Assembly (NCBI GenBank): GCA_016787705.1
Contig: JAEUTP010000008.1
Span: 62,001-126,000 of the forward strand
DNA from: Bacteroidia bacterium
Lineage (GTDB): Bacteria; Bacteroidota; Bacteroidia; B-17B0; Aurantibacillaceae
Length of the DNA stretch: 64,000 nt
Direction: 5' to 3'
Positions 1 through 7,339 of this stretch are shown here, in pieces (the stretch's first letter is position 1; each line of letters opens with the position of its first letter). A program made the translations under genes and the position numbers. The notes under the pieces are model-generated. The model was not told the DNA's origin and did not search any database. It worked only from the letters and a program-made list of their open reading frames with translations.

Positions 1-413
1 CTGTAACCGGCCTTGCTTATTAATACCCCAAAACTACGCAAAACCGCATTGCTCCAGTAAGCCAGGCGGATATGCATTGAAAATTCGTATACAGTACCCC
101 GGTGTAAAGGTTCGGCGAGCTTTACCTGTAAAAACTCCTTATATCTTTTCTGAAAGCGAAAACCGGTGTAACTATCACCTGTAAAAGCCCCTTTTTGAAC
201 AGTTGTATCGTTATCTAAGGGATTATGGTAGTAATCGATAGAGGCAATTGGCCGCCAGGGCACTGCCTGCTTGATATTATTGGTTTTACGGCGATAGTTC
301 TCAAAACTGCCATTAGGTACCAGGTTCTTTTCGGGTTTTGGCGTTAACACGGTTTGCCCGAAACCCGTAAAACCAAGCAACAGCGCTAAACTCAAAAGAA
401 AACCGACCCTCAT
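1..413 (-). CDS. Partial secreted/outer-membrane protein, OmpA-family-like N-terminus
   Basis: Only the first 137 codons are present; the frame stays open to the left edge, so the 3' part is missing. The ATG is at 413. Residues 4-18 are a hydrophobic signal-peptide core with a likely cleavage site just after Gln20. NLVPNGSFE follows at residues 30-38. This NLVPNxSFE motif, with an aromatic-rich beta region after it, is known from the N-terminal domain of Bacteroidota OmpA-type outer-membrane proteins. The peptidoglycan-binding OmpA domain would lie in the missing part (inference). It is divergent from rpsT. A PA14-like or carbohydrate-binding secreted protein is an alternative. Confidence 0.72.
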   Translation of the reverse strand, partial: MRVGFLLSLALLLGFTGFGQTVLTPKPEKNLVPNGSFENYRRKTNNIKQAVPWRPIASIDYYHNPLDNDTTVQKGAFTGDSYTGFRFQKRYKEFLQVKLAEPLHRGTVYEFSMHIRLAYWSNAVLRSFGVLISKAGY

Positions 414-417
414 ATTA

Positions 418-425
418 CAAAAATA
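418..425 (-). promoter_or_regulatory. -7 promoter element abutting the start codon
   Basis: On the minus strand TATTTTTG matches the Bacteroidota -7 consensus TAnnTTTG. Only four bases separate it from the ATG at 413, so transcription would begin at or next to the start codon. I found no clear -33 TTG. Confidence 0.4.
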
Positions 426-464
426 ACCTTTAATAGATTTTATAGCTAAAATTGTTTTTAACAC

Positions 465-493
465 TTGCATATTCAAAAAAAATCGTATATTTG
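465..493 (+). promoter_or_regulatory. rpsT promoter (-33 TTG, -7 TATATTTG)
   Basis: TTG at 465-467 is followed after 18 bases by TATATTTG at 486-493, a full match to the Bacteroidota TTG/TAnnTTTG promoter. The expected transcription start is near 500, giving an untranslated leader of about 30 bases before the rpsT ATG at 532. Confidence 0.7.
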
Positions 494-531
494 CCTTCCC
501 AATTTTAGGGTAAACAAAGAAATTAACAACA

Positions 532-786
532 ATGGCAAATCATAAATCAGCAATCAAACGCATCCGCTCTAACGATGCAAAACGTACTGAAAACCGTTAT
601 TACGCAAAAACTACACGTAATGCAGTAAATAAATTACGTACAGCTACCGATAAAAAAGTAGCGCAAGACTTATTACCAAAGGTATCGAGCATGATCGACA
701 AATTGGCTAAAAAGAATGTTATCCATAAAAATAAAGCAGGTAACCTTAAGTCAAAATTGGCTAAAAAGGTAGCTACTATTAAATAA
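532..786 (+). CDS. rpsT: 30S ribosomal protein S20
   Basis: This 84-residue, very Lys/Arg-rich protein has the S20 signature [14 protein letters not shown] at the N-terminus and the usual three-helix pattern ending in a lysine-rich tail. The length is normal for the family (about 83-90 residues). S20 binds 16S rRNA early in 30S assembly. It is a single-gene unit here, with its own promoter at 465-493 and a strong terminator right after it. The start is unambiguous: the conserved N-terminus begins at the ATG. Confidence 0.97.
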   Translation: MANHKSAIKRIRSNDAKRTENRYYAKTTRNAVNKLRTATDKKVAQDLLPKVSSMIDKLAKKNVIHKNKAGNLKSKLAKKVATIK

Positions 787-814
787 TTTCAATAAGGGTT
801 TTCCCTTCTTTAAA

Positions 815-847
815 AGCCCGCACGGTAATACGCTGCGGGCTTTTTTG
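815..847 (+). terminator. Rho-independent terminator of rpsT
   Basis: AGCCCGCA (815-822) pairs perfectly with TGCGGGCT (834-841) across an 11-base loop. A T-run (841-846) follows. It lies 28 bases after the rpsT stop codon. Confidence 0.9.
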
Positions 848-852
848 GTTTT

Positions 853-938
853 AAGCCTCATCTCCAACCCTTCTCCAAAGGAGAAGGGAGCTAGCTGTTT
901 TGAAGTCCCTCTCCTTGAGAGGAATTTAGGGCGAGACC
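853..938. repeat. Interspersed palindromic repeat (CCTTCTCC family), copy 1
   Basis: The perfect inverted repeat CCCTTCTCC (868-876)/GGAGAAGGG (880-888) is followed by a second, imperfect stem around 907-921. A related element lies at 38728-38833. Similar CCTTCTCC-type intergenic repeats are common in Bacteroidota chromosomes. It fills much of the rpsT-fabD gap and encodes nothing visible. Confidence 0.75.
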
Positions 939-1039
939 AACTTTCCTAACAACACCCCGTTAACTATTGCTCATTTCCTTAATTGATTTAGTCACTTTAA
1001 TCTGCTAAATTTACAATTCTAGAGTTTTTAGATTTAACT

Positions 1040-1927
1040 ATGAAAAAAGCATACATATTTCCGGGGCAGGGCTCACAATTTTCAGGAATGGGTAAAGATC
1101 TTTACGAAAACAACACATTAGCTAAAGAATTATTTCAAAAAGCAAACGATATTTTGGGTTTTAAGATAACCGATACCATGTTTACCGGTACTGATGAGGA
1201 ATTAAAACAAACTAAAATTACCCAACCGGCCATCTTTTTACATTCGGTTATTTTAGCAGCGGTTAATGAGGCTAGCTTTAAACCCGATATGGTTGCCGGC
1301 CATTCTTTAGGCGAATTTTCTGCCCTGGTTGCCAATAAATGCCTAAGTTTTGATGACGCTTTGAAGTTGGTATATAAACGTGCACTTGCCATGCAAAAGG
1401 CTTGCGAAATAAACCCAAGTACTATGGCAGCTATTTTAAATTTAGATGATAAGATAGTAGAAGATATTTGTGCAGAGATAACCAAAAGCGGACACGTTGT
1501 TGTTGCAGCCAATTATAACTGCCCCGGCCAATTGGTTATTTCGGGAAGTATTGAAGGTATTAATATTGCCTGCGAAAAATTAAAAGCAGCCGGCGCTAAA
1601 CGTGCATTAGTACTACCTGTTGGTGGTGCTTTTCACTCGCCTTTAATGGAGCCTGCCCGCGTTGAATTGGAAGCTGCCATTACTGCAACAAATTTCAACA
1701 TGCCTATTTGCCCTGTTTATCAAAATGTAACAGCTAATGCGGTTTCTGATCCCAAACAAATACAACAAAATTTGGTTGCACAATTAACCGCACCCGTAAA
1801 ATGGACACAAAGTGTACAACAAATGGTAAATGATGGTGCTACCCAGTTTATTGAAGTAGGTCCCGGAAAAGTTTTACAAGGCCTGGTTAAAAAAATAAGC
1901 GGCACATCGGAAGCCGTTAGCGTATAA
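1040..1927 (+). CDS. fabD: Malonyl-CoA:ACP transacylase
   Basis: The enzyme transfers malonyl from CoA to acyl carrier protein for fatty acid elongation in the cytosol. The 295-residue length is normal. Visible motifs are the oxyanion-hole GQGSQ (residues 9-13), the nucleophile elbow GHSLG (87-91, catalytic Ser89) and GAFHS with the catalytic His199. A GQ-x-V-ISG segment lies near 163-169. It stands alone rather than in a fab operon. A possible promoter (TTG 983-985, TAAATTTA 1006-1013) lies upstream. The ATG start gives the canonical KKAYIFPGQGSQ N-terminus. Confidence 0.95.
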   Translation: MKKAYIFPGQGSQFSGMGKDLYENNTLAKELFQKANDILGFKITDTMFTGTDEELKQTKITQPAIFLHSVILAAVNEASFKPDMVAGHSLGEFSALVANKCLSFDDALKLVYKRALAMQKACEINPSTMAAILNLDDKIVEDICAEITKSGHVVVAANYNCPGQLVISGSIEGINIACEKLKAAGAKRALVLPVGGAFHSPLMEPARVELEAAITATNFNMPICPVYQNVTANAVSDPKQIQQNLVAQLTAPVKWTQSVQQMVNDGATQFIEVGPGKVLQGLVKKISGTSEAVSV

Positions 1928-1961
1928 AGAGATTAAAAATTATAAATTAAAGATTTTTAAA

Positions 1962-2699
1962 TTGAAAAAAATTCTTATACTTTTTTTAATGATCGCGTTG
2001 CAACAAGCAAAAGCACAATTCTTTCGCGGGGTTGGTATTTTTGGAGCAGTAAATCATTCCTGCCACTATTATACTAACAAAGATGCAGATAAAAGAACTC
2101 TCGATCCTTTAGACTATAATTCTTCTACTTACACCTATTATTATCCACGCAATCATATCTCACGCGAATATTTTAGCTGGGGCGCAGGTATTTTTGCAGA
2201 ATTACTGCCTTACGACCGTGTGCGTTGGCAAACCGAATTTGAATTTACTCATAAAGGTGCAAAAGAAAAAGAATTAATAGATCCGTTTATTGGTACACGT
2301 ACAGATGGCTTTTCGGTAAATAAATACACCTACATTCAATGGAATAATTATTTAAAATTTTATAACCCAATCGGGCTCTCATCACATTGGTACTTATTAG
2401 CTGGAGTTAAGCTTGAATATTTATTCTCGCAAAGCGTTAGTGCATATGGAAGATATGCTGGTAGTTTGCCGAAAATATTTTTTAGTGGTGATGTTGGCTT
2501 AGGTTACGAATTTCCTATATTCAAAAATTTTTATGGCTTTACCGAATACCACTGGAACCCCGATATACTTTCACATAAAAAAGATGCCGTAAGCTATCGT
2601 AACCGCACCTTCGAATTTAAAGTTGGTATTATGTACAGGCCAAGAAAACGAAATATTGATGATTGCAACGCCCCACGCTACAACGGGCCAGCTTATTAA
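1962..2699 (+). CDS. Putative outer-membrane beta-barrel protein
   Basis: The protein has 245 residues. The first 19 form a signal peptide (Lys2-Lys3, hydrophobic core, AKAQ end). The rest alternates aromatic and polar residues in short amphipathic strands, with many Tyr and Phe, as in eight-stranded barrel proteins of Bacteroidota (PorT or OMP_b-brl type). I chose the TTG start at 1962 because the next in-frame ATG (1989) would remove the charged N-region and half of the hydrophobic core. It begins 34 bases after fabD and may be cotranscribed with it. The function is unknown. Confidence 0.75.
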   Translation: MKKILILFLMIALQQAKAQFFRGVGIFGAVNHSCHYYTNKDADKRTLDPLDYNSSTYTYYYPRNHISREYFSWGAGIFAELLPYDRVRWQTEFEFTHKGAKEKELIDPFIGTRTDGFSVNKYTYIQWNNYLKFYNPIGLSSHWYLLAGVKLEYLFSQSVSAYGRYAGSLPKIFFSGDVGLGYEFPIFKNFYGFTEYHWNPDILSHKKDAVSYRNRTFEFKVGIMYRPRKRNIDDCNAPRYNGPAY

Positions 2700-2722
2700 T
2701 TAAAATTAATTTTTAAGAAATT

Positions 2723-3940
2723 ATGGTAATGACAAAAGACGTTTTATTTTCTTTAACCAAAGGTGCTTTTGCTCCGCAGGAAGAAATGCTGGAAGTAGCC
2801 CGTAAAAAAGGCAAATTGTATATTGGCATTCCTAAAGAAGTGGCTTTCCAGGAAAACCGCGTGGCACTTGTGCCTGATGCTGTAGCATTACTAGTAAATA
2901 ACGGCCACCGTATTGTTATTGAAAGTGGCGCAGGTAAAACTGCTAACTTTGATGATAGCGATTATAGTGAAGCGGGTGCAGAAATTGTGATGTCGCCTGC
3001 GGATGTTTATAAGGCAGATGTGATCTTTAAGATCGCACCGCCAACACTTGAAGAAATTGAATTAATGCAACCTAAACAAACTTTGTTTAGCGCCTTACAA
3101 TTAACCGTACAACCACAGGATTTTTTAAAGAAATTAATTTCTAAAAAATTAAACTGTGTTGCTTTCGATCTTATTATTGATGAAGCTGGTATATTTCCGG
3201 TTATTCGTGCCATGGGTGAAATTGCCGGTGGTGCCAGTATTTTGATTGCAGCAGAACTTTTAAGCAACGTTAACAATGGCGTTGGTGCAATTCTTGGTGG
3301 CATTAGTGGTATCTCGCCAACCGAAGTGGTTATTATTGGCGCAGGAACCGTTGGCGAATTTGCAGCGCGTGCTGCTATTGGATTAGGAGCAACCGTAAAA
3401 GTTTTTGATAACAGTACTTCGCGTTTACGCCGTTTACAAAATCAATTAGGCAGTCGTGTATTTACATCAGTAATTGTGCCAAAGGTTTTAGAAAAACATT
3501 TAAAAACAGCCGACGTTGCCATTGGCGCATTACGCGCTACCCGCGGCCGCACACCATGCGTTGTAACGGAGAATATGGTTGGTGAAATGAAAACAGGATC
3601 TGTAATTATTGATGTGAGTATTGACCAGGGTGGTGTATTTGAAACATCGCAGGTTACCAATCATACAAAACCTGTATTCAGAAAACACGGCGTTATTCAT
3701 TATTGCGTGCCAAACATCAACAGTCGCGTTGCACGCACAGCATCTTATGCTTTAAGCAATATCTTCTCTCAAATTATTTTAAACATGGGCGATGAAGGCG
3801 GCTTTGACAGTATAGTGCGTAAAGACCCGGGTTTACGCAATGGTGTTTATATTTACAACGGTATTTTAACCAATCAATATTTAGGCGAAGCATTTAATCT
3901 TCCTTTTAAGGATATTAATTTGCTGATGGCAGCGATATAA
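2723..3940 (+). CDS. ald: Alanine dehydrogenase family protein (Bacteroidota type)
   Basis: This 405-residue enzyme of the alanine dehydrogenase/transhydrogenase-alpha fold would convert L-alanine, NAD+ and water to pyruvate, NADH and ammonium. The N-terminal substrate domain contains the IGIPKEVAFQENRVAL segment (34-49, substrate-binding Arg46). The Rossmann motif GAGTVG is at 206-211. A point to note: where classical enzymes have FLHLA with the catalytic His, I read LFSALQ (121-126), with Gln126 at the His position by eye. This is how I remember the Bacteroidota subgroup. There are two possible starts, ATG 2723 or 2729. Its activity is less certain than its family. Confidence 0.8.
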   Translation: MVMTKDVLFSLTKGAFAPQEEMLEVARKKGKLYIGIPKEVAFQENRVALVPDAVALLVNNGHRIVIESGAGKTANFDDSDYSEAGAEIVMSPADVYKADVIFKIAPPTLEEIELMQPKQTLFSALQLTVQPQDFLKKLISKKLNCVAFDLIIDEAGIFPVIRAMGEIAGGASILIAAELLSNVNNGVGAILGGISGISPTEVVIIGAGTVGEFAARAAIGLGATVKVFDNSTSRLRRLQNQLGSRVFTSVIVPKVLEKHLKTADVAIGALRATRGRTPCVVTENMVGEMKTGSVIIDVSIDQGGVFETSQVTNHTKPVFRKHGVIHYCVPNINSRVARTASYALSNIFSQIILNMGDEGGFDSIVRKDPGLRNGVYIYNGILTNQYLGEAFNLPFKDINLLMAAI

Positions 3941-4010
3941 AAAATTTACACGTTCTTTTTAAGAGTAATTGTAGATATTTTTCTCTTTATTAAATATCAT
4001 ATTTTCTTGT

Positions 4011-4026
4011 TGGCACAGCATTTGCG
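4011..4026 (+). promoter_or_regulatory. Sigma-54-type -24/-12 promoter
   Basis: TGGCAC (4011-4016), five bases, then TTGC (4022-4025) reproduces the RpoN consensus TGGCAC-N5-TTGC with the required ten bases between GG and GC. The lipoprotein ATG at 4054 follows about 28 bases later, which leaves room for a start site near 4037. Confidence 0.65.
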
Positions 4027-4053
4027 TATTATGTAATATAAATACATATTGTC

Positions 4054-4503
4054 ATGAGAACTCGAACATCAACACTAATAGCATTAACATTTCTTTTCAT
4101 ATTTGTTTTTTCAGGCTGTAAAAAAGACAACAGTACAGCGCCTACTCCAACTATTATTACTGGCTCTATTGAACCGGCATTAACTACCGGCACCTGGCGT
4201 GTAGGAACTTTTATTGATAACGGTACCGATAAAACAAATAATTTTATGGATTTTAAACTGGAATTTAAAAAAGACGGTATTGTTACCGCCACTAAAAATG
4301 ATAAGATATTTACCGGCAGCTGGTGGAGCGATAACCAGGCCGGACGTTTAAAATTAAATATGGATTTTGTAAATGATGGTGGCTTTGAAGACATTACACA
4401 TGATTGGACAGTGATGCAACAAAGCTCTACCCAAATACAGCTGAGCCATATGAATGGTGAAGCTGCTGACTTTTTAACGCTGAATAAAAACCTGATTAAA
4501 TAG
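4054..4503 (+). CDS. Lipoprotein, lipocalin-like (unknown function)
   Basis: The 149-residue protein starts with a lipoprotein signal: charged RTR, a hydrophobic stretch, then the lipobox FSGC with lipidated Cys22. The mature part has GTWRVGTFIDNG near residue 48 and GSWWSDNQ near 89, with beta-strand periodicity like Bacteroidota lipocalin-like lipoproteins. It probably sits in the outer membrane facing the periplasm or the surface. It is a single gene behind a sigma-54-like promoter and is convergent with another lipoprotein gene. The ligand is unknown. Confidence 0.7.
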   Translation: MRTRTSTLIALTFLFIFVFSGCKKDNSTAPTPTIITGSIEPALTTGTWRVGTFIDNGTDKTNNFMDFKLEFKKDGIVTATKNDKIFTGSWWSDNQAGRLKLNMDFVNDGGFEDITHDWTVMQQSSTQIQLSHMNGEAADFLTLNKNLIK

Positions 4504-4521
4504 TAAGAAAGCTTGAAATGA

Positions 4522-5160
4522 TTATTGAGTTACATGATAACGTAAAAGCTTTCTTATAGAAGAATTAGGTTGTCCGTATAAACTTTTAACGATACCAATA
4601 TTCTTTTTCCAATAATTTGTTTCATAAACGTCAAAATTAGTTTGATGGGGATTGAAAAAAAGATATTTAAAGGCGAAACAACGCACATTTCCGTAGTTTG
4701 TATTTAAAACACTAAAGTTGGAAATACTATAATTCTTATTTGTTCCATATGCAGGCAAATTAACGGTTAAAGTCGTGTCAAGGTTAAAAATCTGCATCAC
4801 GTTATTAACACCCACAACCCGCCTTATTGTATTTCCTGATAATATCCAGTCCATACCCGCTGAATATCCTCCCAACCATATTGTGATCTCTTCGTAAATT
4901 CTGTTAGTATCAAGGGCCAATTGAGTTTTAAATGCTGATGTGATCTTATAAACATAAACACTATCTAATGTATTATTAATACTATCCTTATAGATCCAAT
5001 AACTGCCAATATTAAAATATGCCCATTCTTTTAATTCATTAGATACATAAATTGTTTTTTCAGGCCTGATATTTTGTGCGGCAGGCTCCGTCTTATTGTC
5101 TTTTTTACAAAATGAAAATAAAGCAACGATTAAAACATAGTAAGCGAGATATGTTTTCAT
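4522..5160 (-). CDS. Hypothetical lipoprotein
   Basis: The protein has 212 residues. The signal is followed by LFSFC, a lipobox-like site with Cys18, then a KKDNK spacer. The mature part is beta-rich and contains YWIYKDSINN near residue 55, a pattern seen in uncharacterised Bacteroidota lipoproteins. I do not recognise a catalytic motif. It converges on the preceding lipoprotein gene with only 18 bases between stop codons. It is divergent from the LuxR-type regulator gene downstream, so the 131-base gap serves both promoters. Confidence 0.65.
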   Translation of the reverse strand: MKTYLAYYVLIVALFSFCKKDNKTEPAAQNIRPEKTIYVSNELKEWAYFNIGSYWIYKDSINNTLDSVYVYKITSAFKTQLALDTNRIYEEITIWLGGYSAGMDWILSGNTIRRVVGVNNVMQIFNLDTTLTVNLPAYGTNKNYSISNFSVLNTNYGNVRCFAFKYLFFNPHQTNFDVYETNYWKKNIGIVKSLYGQPNSSIRKLLRYHVTQ

Positions 5161-5275
5161 ATAACTAATTTACAAAAAAATAAGTAAATTACAATTAAGC
5201 GAAAACGCACTTAATTACAAATTTATTCTACCATAGGTTTATTTGCTATTTATTTTAAAGATCGGCTTTAAAAAT

Positions 5276-5283
5276 TATCTTTG
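5276..5283 (+). promoter_or_regulatory. -7 promoter element of the LuxR-type gene
   Basis: TATCTTTG fits TAnnTTTG exactly. Eight bases separate it from the ATG at 5292, so the transcript would have almost no leader, or translation may start at the later ATG codons 5322 or 5328. No matching -33 TTG is seen. Confidence 0.45.
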
Positions 5284-5291
5284 TTCTATAA

Positions 5292-5780
5292 ATGATGGTC
5301 GCATTTTTAACCCGTCATAAAATGATCATGTTGTATGGTTTATCAATGGCCATACTTCTATTTTTATTAAAATGGCTCGAATACAGGTTTATTCTTATAA
5401 GCCATTCTTTTGAAATATACATTGGTATTATTGCCGTTATTTTTATGACTCTGGGCATTTGGCTGGCATTAAAACTTACAAAGCCAAAAATAAAAACAGT
5501 TGTAGTTGAAAAGGAAATTGTTATTGAGAAAGAAGTTATTGTAAACACCAAAGATTTTACTTTTAACGAAAAGGAGCTCGAAAAACTTGGTATAAGCCAG
5601 CGTGAACTTGAAGTTTTACAATTGATGGCACAAGGCTTAAGCAATAATGAAATTGCTGAAAAACTATTTGTATCTACTCACACAATTAAAACACATTCTT
5701 CGAAGCTTTTTGAAAAACTGGATGTAAAAAGAAGAACACAAGCCATTGAAAAAGCTAAAAGACTGAATATCATACAGTAA
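5292..5780 (+). CDS. Membrane-anchored LuxR-type transcriptional regulator
   Basis: The 162-residue protein has two hydrophobic segments (about 13-27 and 37-58) and a short coiled stretch rich in VEKE repeats. The C-terminal GerE/LuxR helix-turn-helix (about 98-160) carries [20 protein letters not shown] and [14 protein letters not shown]. There is no receiver domain, so control is probably through the membrane part. This arrangement, a small membrane-bound LuxR protein next to DUF4199, recurs in Bacteroidota as I recall. Paired palindromes downstream (5787-5839) are its likely target. The start could be 5292, 5322 or 5328. Confidence 0.82.
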   Translation: MMVAFLTRHKMIMLYGLSMAILLFLLKWLEYRFILISHSFEIYIGIIAVIFMTLGIWLALKLTKPKIKTVVVEKEIVIEKEVIVNTKDFTFNEKELEKLGISQRELEVLQLMAQGLSNNEIAEKLFVSTHTIKTHSSKLFEKLDVKRRTQAIEKAKRLNIIQ

Positions 5781-5786
5781 AGTCAA

Positions 5787-5839
5787 TCATGCTTTTGTAT
5801 GAAAGCTAAAATTCACACTAAAATCATACTTTAGTATGA
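5787..5839 (+). promoter_or_regulatory. Paired palindromic operator before the DUF4199 gene
   Basis: Two 16-base dyads lie 37 bases apart. The first is TCATGCTTTTGTATGA (5787-5802, one arm mismatch) and the second is TCATACTTTAGTATGA (5824-5839, perfect 6-base arms). The second ends 22 bases before a perfect -7 element (5862-5869), as expected for an activator site. The neighbouring LuxR-type protein is the obvious candidate ligand (inference). Confidence 0.6.
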
Positions 5840-5861
5840 CCAAAAAGGAAATACGCCAACT

Positions 5862-5869
5862 TACTTTTG
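5862..5869 (+). promoter_or_regulatory. -7 promoter element of the DUF4199/glyoxalase operon
   Basis: TACTTTTG matches TAnnTTTG. The predicted start near 5876 leaves a leader of about 25 bases before the ATG at 5901. There is no -33 TTG at the right distance, which fits activator dependence on the upstream dyads. Confidence 0.6.
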
Positions 5870-5900
5870 CGGCATATTAACCAATTTAAATTTTTAAAGA

Positions 5901-6434
5901 ATGAAAAAAAATGTATTAGTTTTTGGATCGGTATCCGGCATTATTGCCAGCACCTTTATGTTTATCAGTATGTATTATTGCAGCCGTAATGGCTTTGAGG
6001 GCAGTATGCTTGTAGGCTATGCTTCTATGCTTATAGCCTTCTCTTTTATTTTTGTTTCCATTAAAAATTACAGAGATAAATACAATAATGGTGTAGTTAG
6101 TTTTGGTAAAGCTTTTCAGATAGGTGCTTTGGTAGCGCTCATAGGATCAACATTTTATGTAGTTACGTGGGCATTTGAGTATAATTTTGTTATGCCCGAT
6201 TTTATGGAAAGATACAGCCAAAATGTAATTGAAAAAGCAACAAAAAGCGGTGCTACACAAGCATCAATAGATGCACAAATAGCACAAATGAAAGAATATA
6301 CCGAAATGTATAAAAATCCTGTTTTCTTTGCCTTGTTAACTTATATGGAAATATTACCCGTTGGGTTAATTGTTTCGCTTATCGCTGCCTTAATATTAAA
6401 AAAGAAAAACAAAGAACAAGCTCGAACTGTTTAA
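5901..6434 (+). CDS. DUF4199 family membrane protein
   Basis: The 177-residue protein has four membrane segments (about 5-25, 35-52, 72-92 and 144-166). A soluble stretch between segments 3 and 4 (about 100-138) contains the MPDFMERYSQNVIEK region typical of DUF4199, a Bacteroidota family of unknown function. A paralogue lies at 58854-59375. The next gene follows after one base, so the two are cotranscribed. The ATG start at 5901 lies correctly downstream of the -7 element. Confidence 0.85.
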   Translation: MKKNVLVFGSVSGIIASTFMFISMYYCSRNGFEGSMLVGYASMLIAFSFIFVSIKNYRDKYNNGVVSFGKAFQIGALVALIGSTFYVVTWAFEYNFVMPDFMERYSQNVIEKATKSGATQASIDAQIAQMKEYTEMYKNPVFFALLTYMEILPVGLIVSLIAALILKKKNKEQARTV

Positions 6435-6435
6435 T

Positions 6436-6801
6436 ATGGAAAAATTAGTAACAGGAATTGGCGGGATATTTTTTCGCTCAAAAGATGATAAAGCCTTGGC
6501 ACTATGGTACGAAAAATATTTTGGCATTAATGCCGTACAAAATTATAAACCCTGGCAGCAAGAAGCCGGGCCAACAGTATTTGCACCCTTTAAAGCCGAT
6601 ACAAAATACTTTGGAAATATGGAACAACAATTCATGATCAACTTTAGGGTGAGCGATCTTGATAAATTTTATGACCAGTTAAAAGCTGCAGGCGTAAAAT
6701 TAGATGAGAACAGGATGAACGAATCGTATGGCAAATTTGCCTGGGCTTATGATCCGGAAGGAAATAAAATTGAGCTTTGGGAGCCTGTGGATGAGAAATA
6801 A
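6436..6801 (+). CDS. Glyoxalase/bleomycin-resistance (VOC) family protein
   Basis: The 121-residue protein has one vicinal-oxygen-chelate domain: GIGGIFFRSKD at the start, LALWYEKYFGI near residue 21, FRVSDLDKFYDQL near 70, and the terminal YDPEGNKIELWEP in which Glu is the usual metal ligand. VOC proteins are metal-dependent lyases, isomerases or dioxygenases; the substrate cannot be read from sequence. It begins one base after the DUF4199 stop codon and shares its promoter. Confidence 0.85.
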   Translation: MEKLVTGIGGIFFRSKDDKALALWYEKYFGINAVQNYKPWQQEAGPTVFAPFKADTKYFGNMEQQFMINFRVSDLDKFYDQLKAAGVKLDENRMNESYGKFAWAYDPEGNKIELWEPVDEK

Positions 6802-6811
6802 AATTAAGTTA

Positions 6812-6870
6812 TGTCACTTCGAGCGAAGTCGAGAAGCTTTGAATGTGTCTCGACTCCGCTCGACATGACA
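6812..6870. repeat. Interspersed inverted repeat, TCGAGCG family
   Basis: A 23-base arm (6812-6834, core TTCGAGCGAAGTCGAGA) pairs with 6848-6870 (core TCTCGACTCCGCTCGA), with 20 of 23 positions matching. It sits exactly between two convergent genes and could stop transcription from both sides. Elements with this TCGAGCGGAGTCGAGA core are widespread in Bacteroidota intergenic DNA. Confidence 0.8.
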
Positions 6871-6888
6871 ATTACCGCACAAGTTCAA

Positions 6889-7263
6889 TTACTTTTTCGC
6901 TTTCGCTAAATTTTCTTGTACCCTGAATTTTACAATTTTAGTGATCAACGCTATTGGTAAAGCCTCATCTAAAGGAAACTGAACAGAGCCTTTGCCTTCT
7001 TTATAAGCGGAGAGTTCTTTTTTAAATTCTTTATGTCCGGTTGGTGTAGCATAAAACCCAATATGTTTGGCATAGCCCGCAAAATAAACCAATGGATGGC
7101 CGTTTAATTTATAGGCAGGCATTTTATAACCAATACCCTCTTCTGCTTTTGGCGCAGCTTTTTTTATAGCAGCACGCATTTGCTTTAAATATTTTTGGGT
7201 GTCTTTTGGAAAGCTGTTAATATATTCATCAACATTTTCGGGAGTGGCAGTAGTTGCTTTCAT
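6889..7263 (-). CDS. DUF1801 family protein
   Basis: This 124-residue cytosolic protein carries the DUF1801 (YdhG-like) features: VDEYINSFPKDTQKYLKQMR near residue 11, GIGYKMPAYKLNGHPLVYF near 43, and GFYATPTGHKEF near 69. Members are sometimes called iron-chaperone-like because of a frataxin-type fold, but their function is unsettled. It is the last gene of the leftward 6.9-9.9 kb cluster, 76 bases after the membrane-protein gene, with a weak own -7 element (minus strand TATCTTTA, 7287-7280). Confidence 0.85.
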   Translation of the reverse strand: MKATTATPENVDEYINSFPKDTQKYLKQMRAAIKKAAPKAEEGIGYKMPAYKLNGHPLVYFAGYAKHIGFYATPTGHKEFKKELSAYKEGKGSVQFPLDEALPIALITKIVKFRVQENLAKAKK

Positions 7264-7339
7264 GATCGTTATTTTATAATAAAGATAATTTCATTTACAG
7301 AAATTAAAACGGTATTAACACGACAAATTACAGGGCGGT

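Noticed and set aside
4504..4556. Inverted repeat TAAGAAAGCTT/AAGCTTTCTTA as a terminator for the two convergent lipoprotein genes
   Set aside because: The 11-base arms are perfect, but one arm lies in the coding end of the leftward gene, the loop is 31 bases and no T-run follows on either strand.
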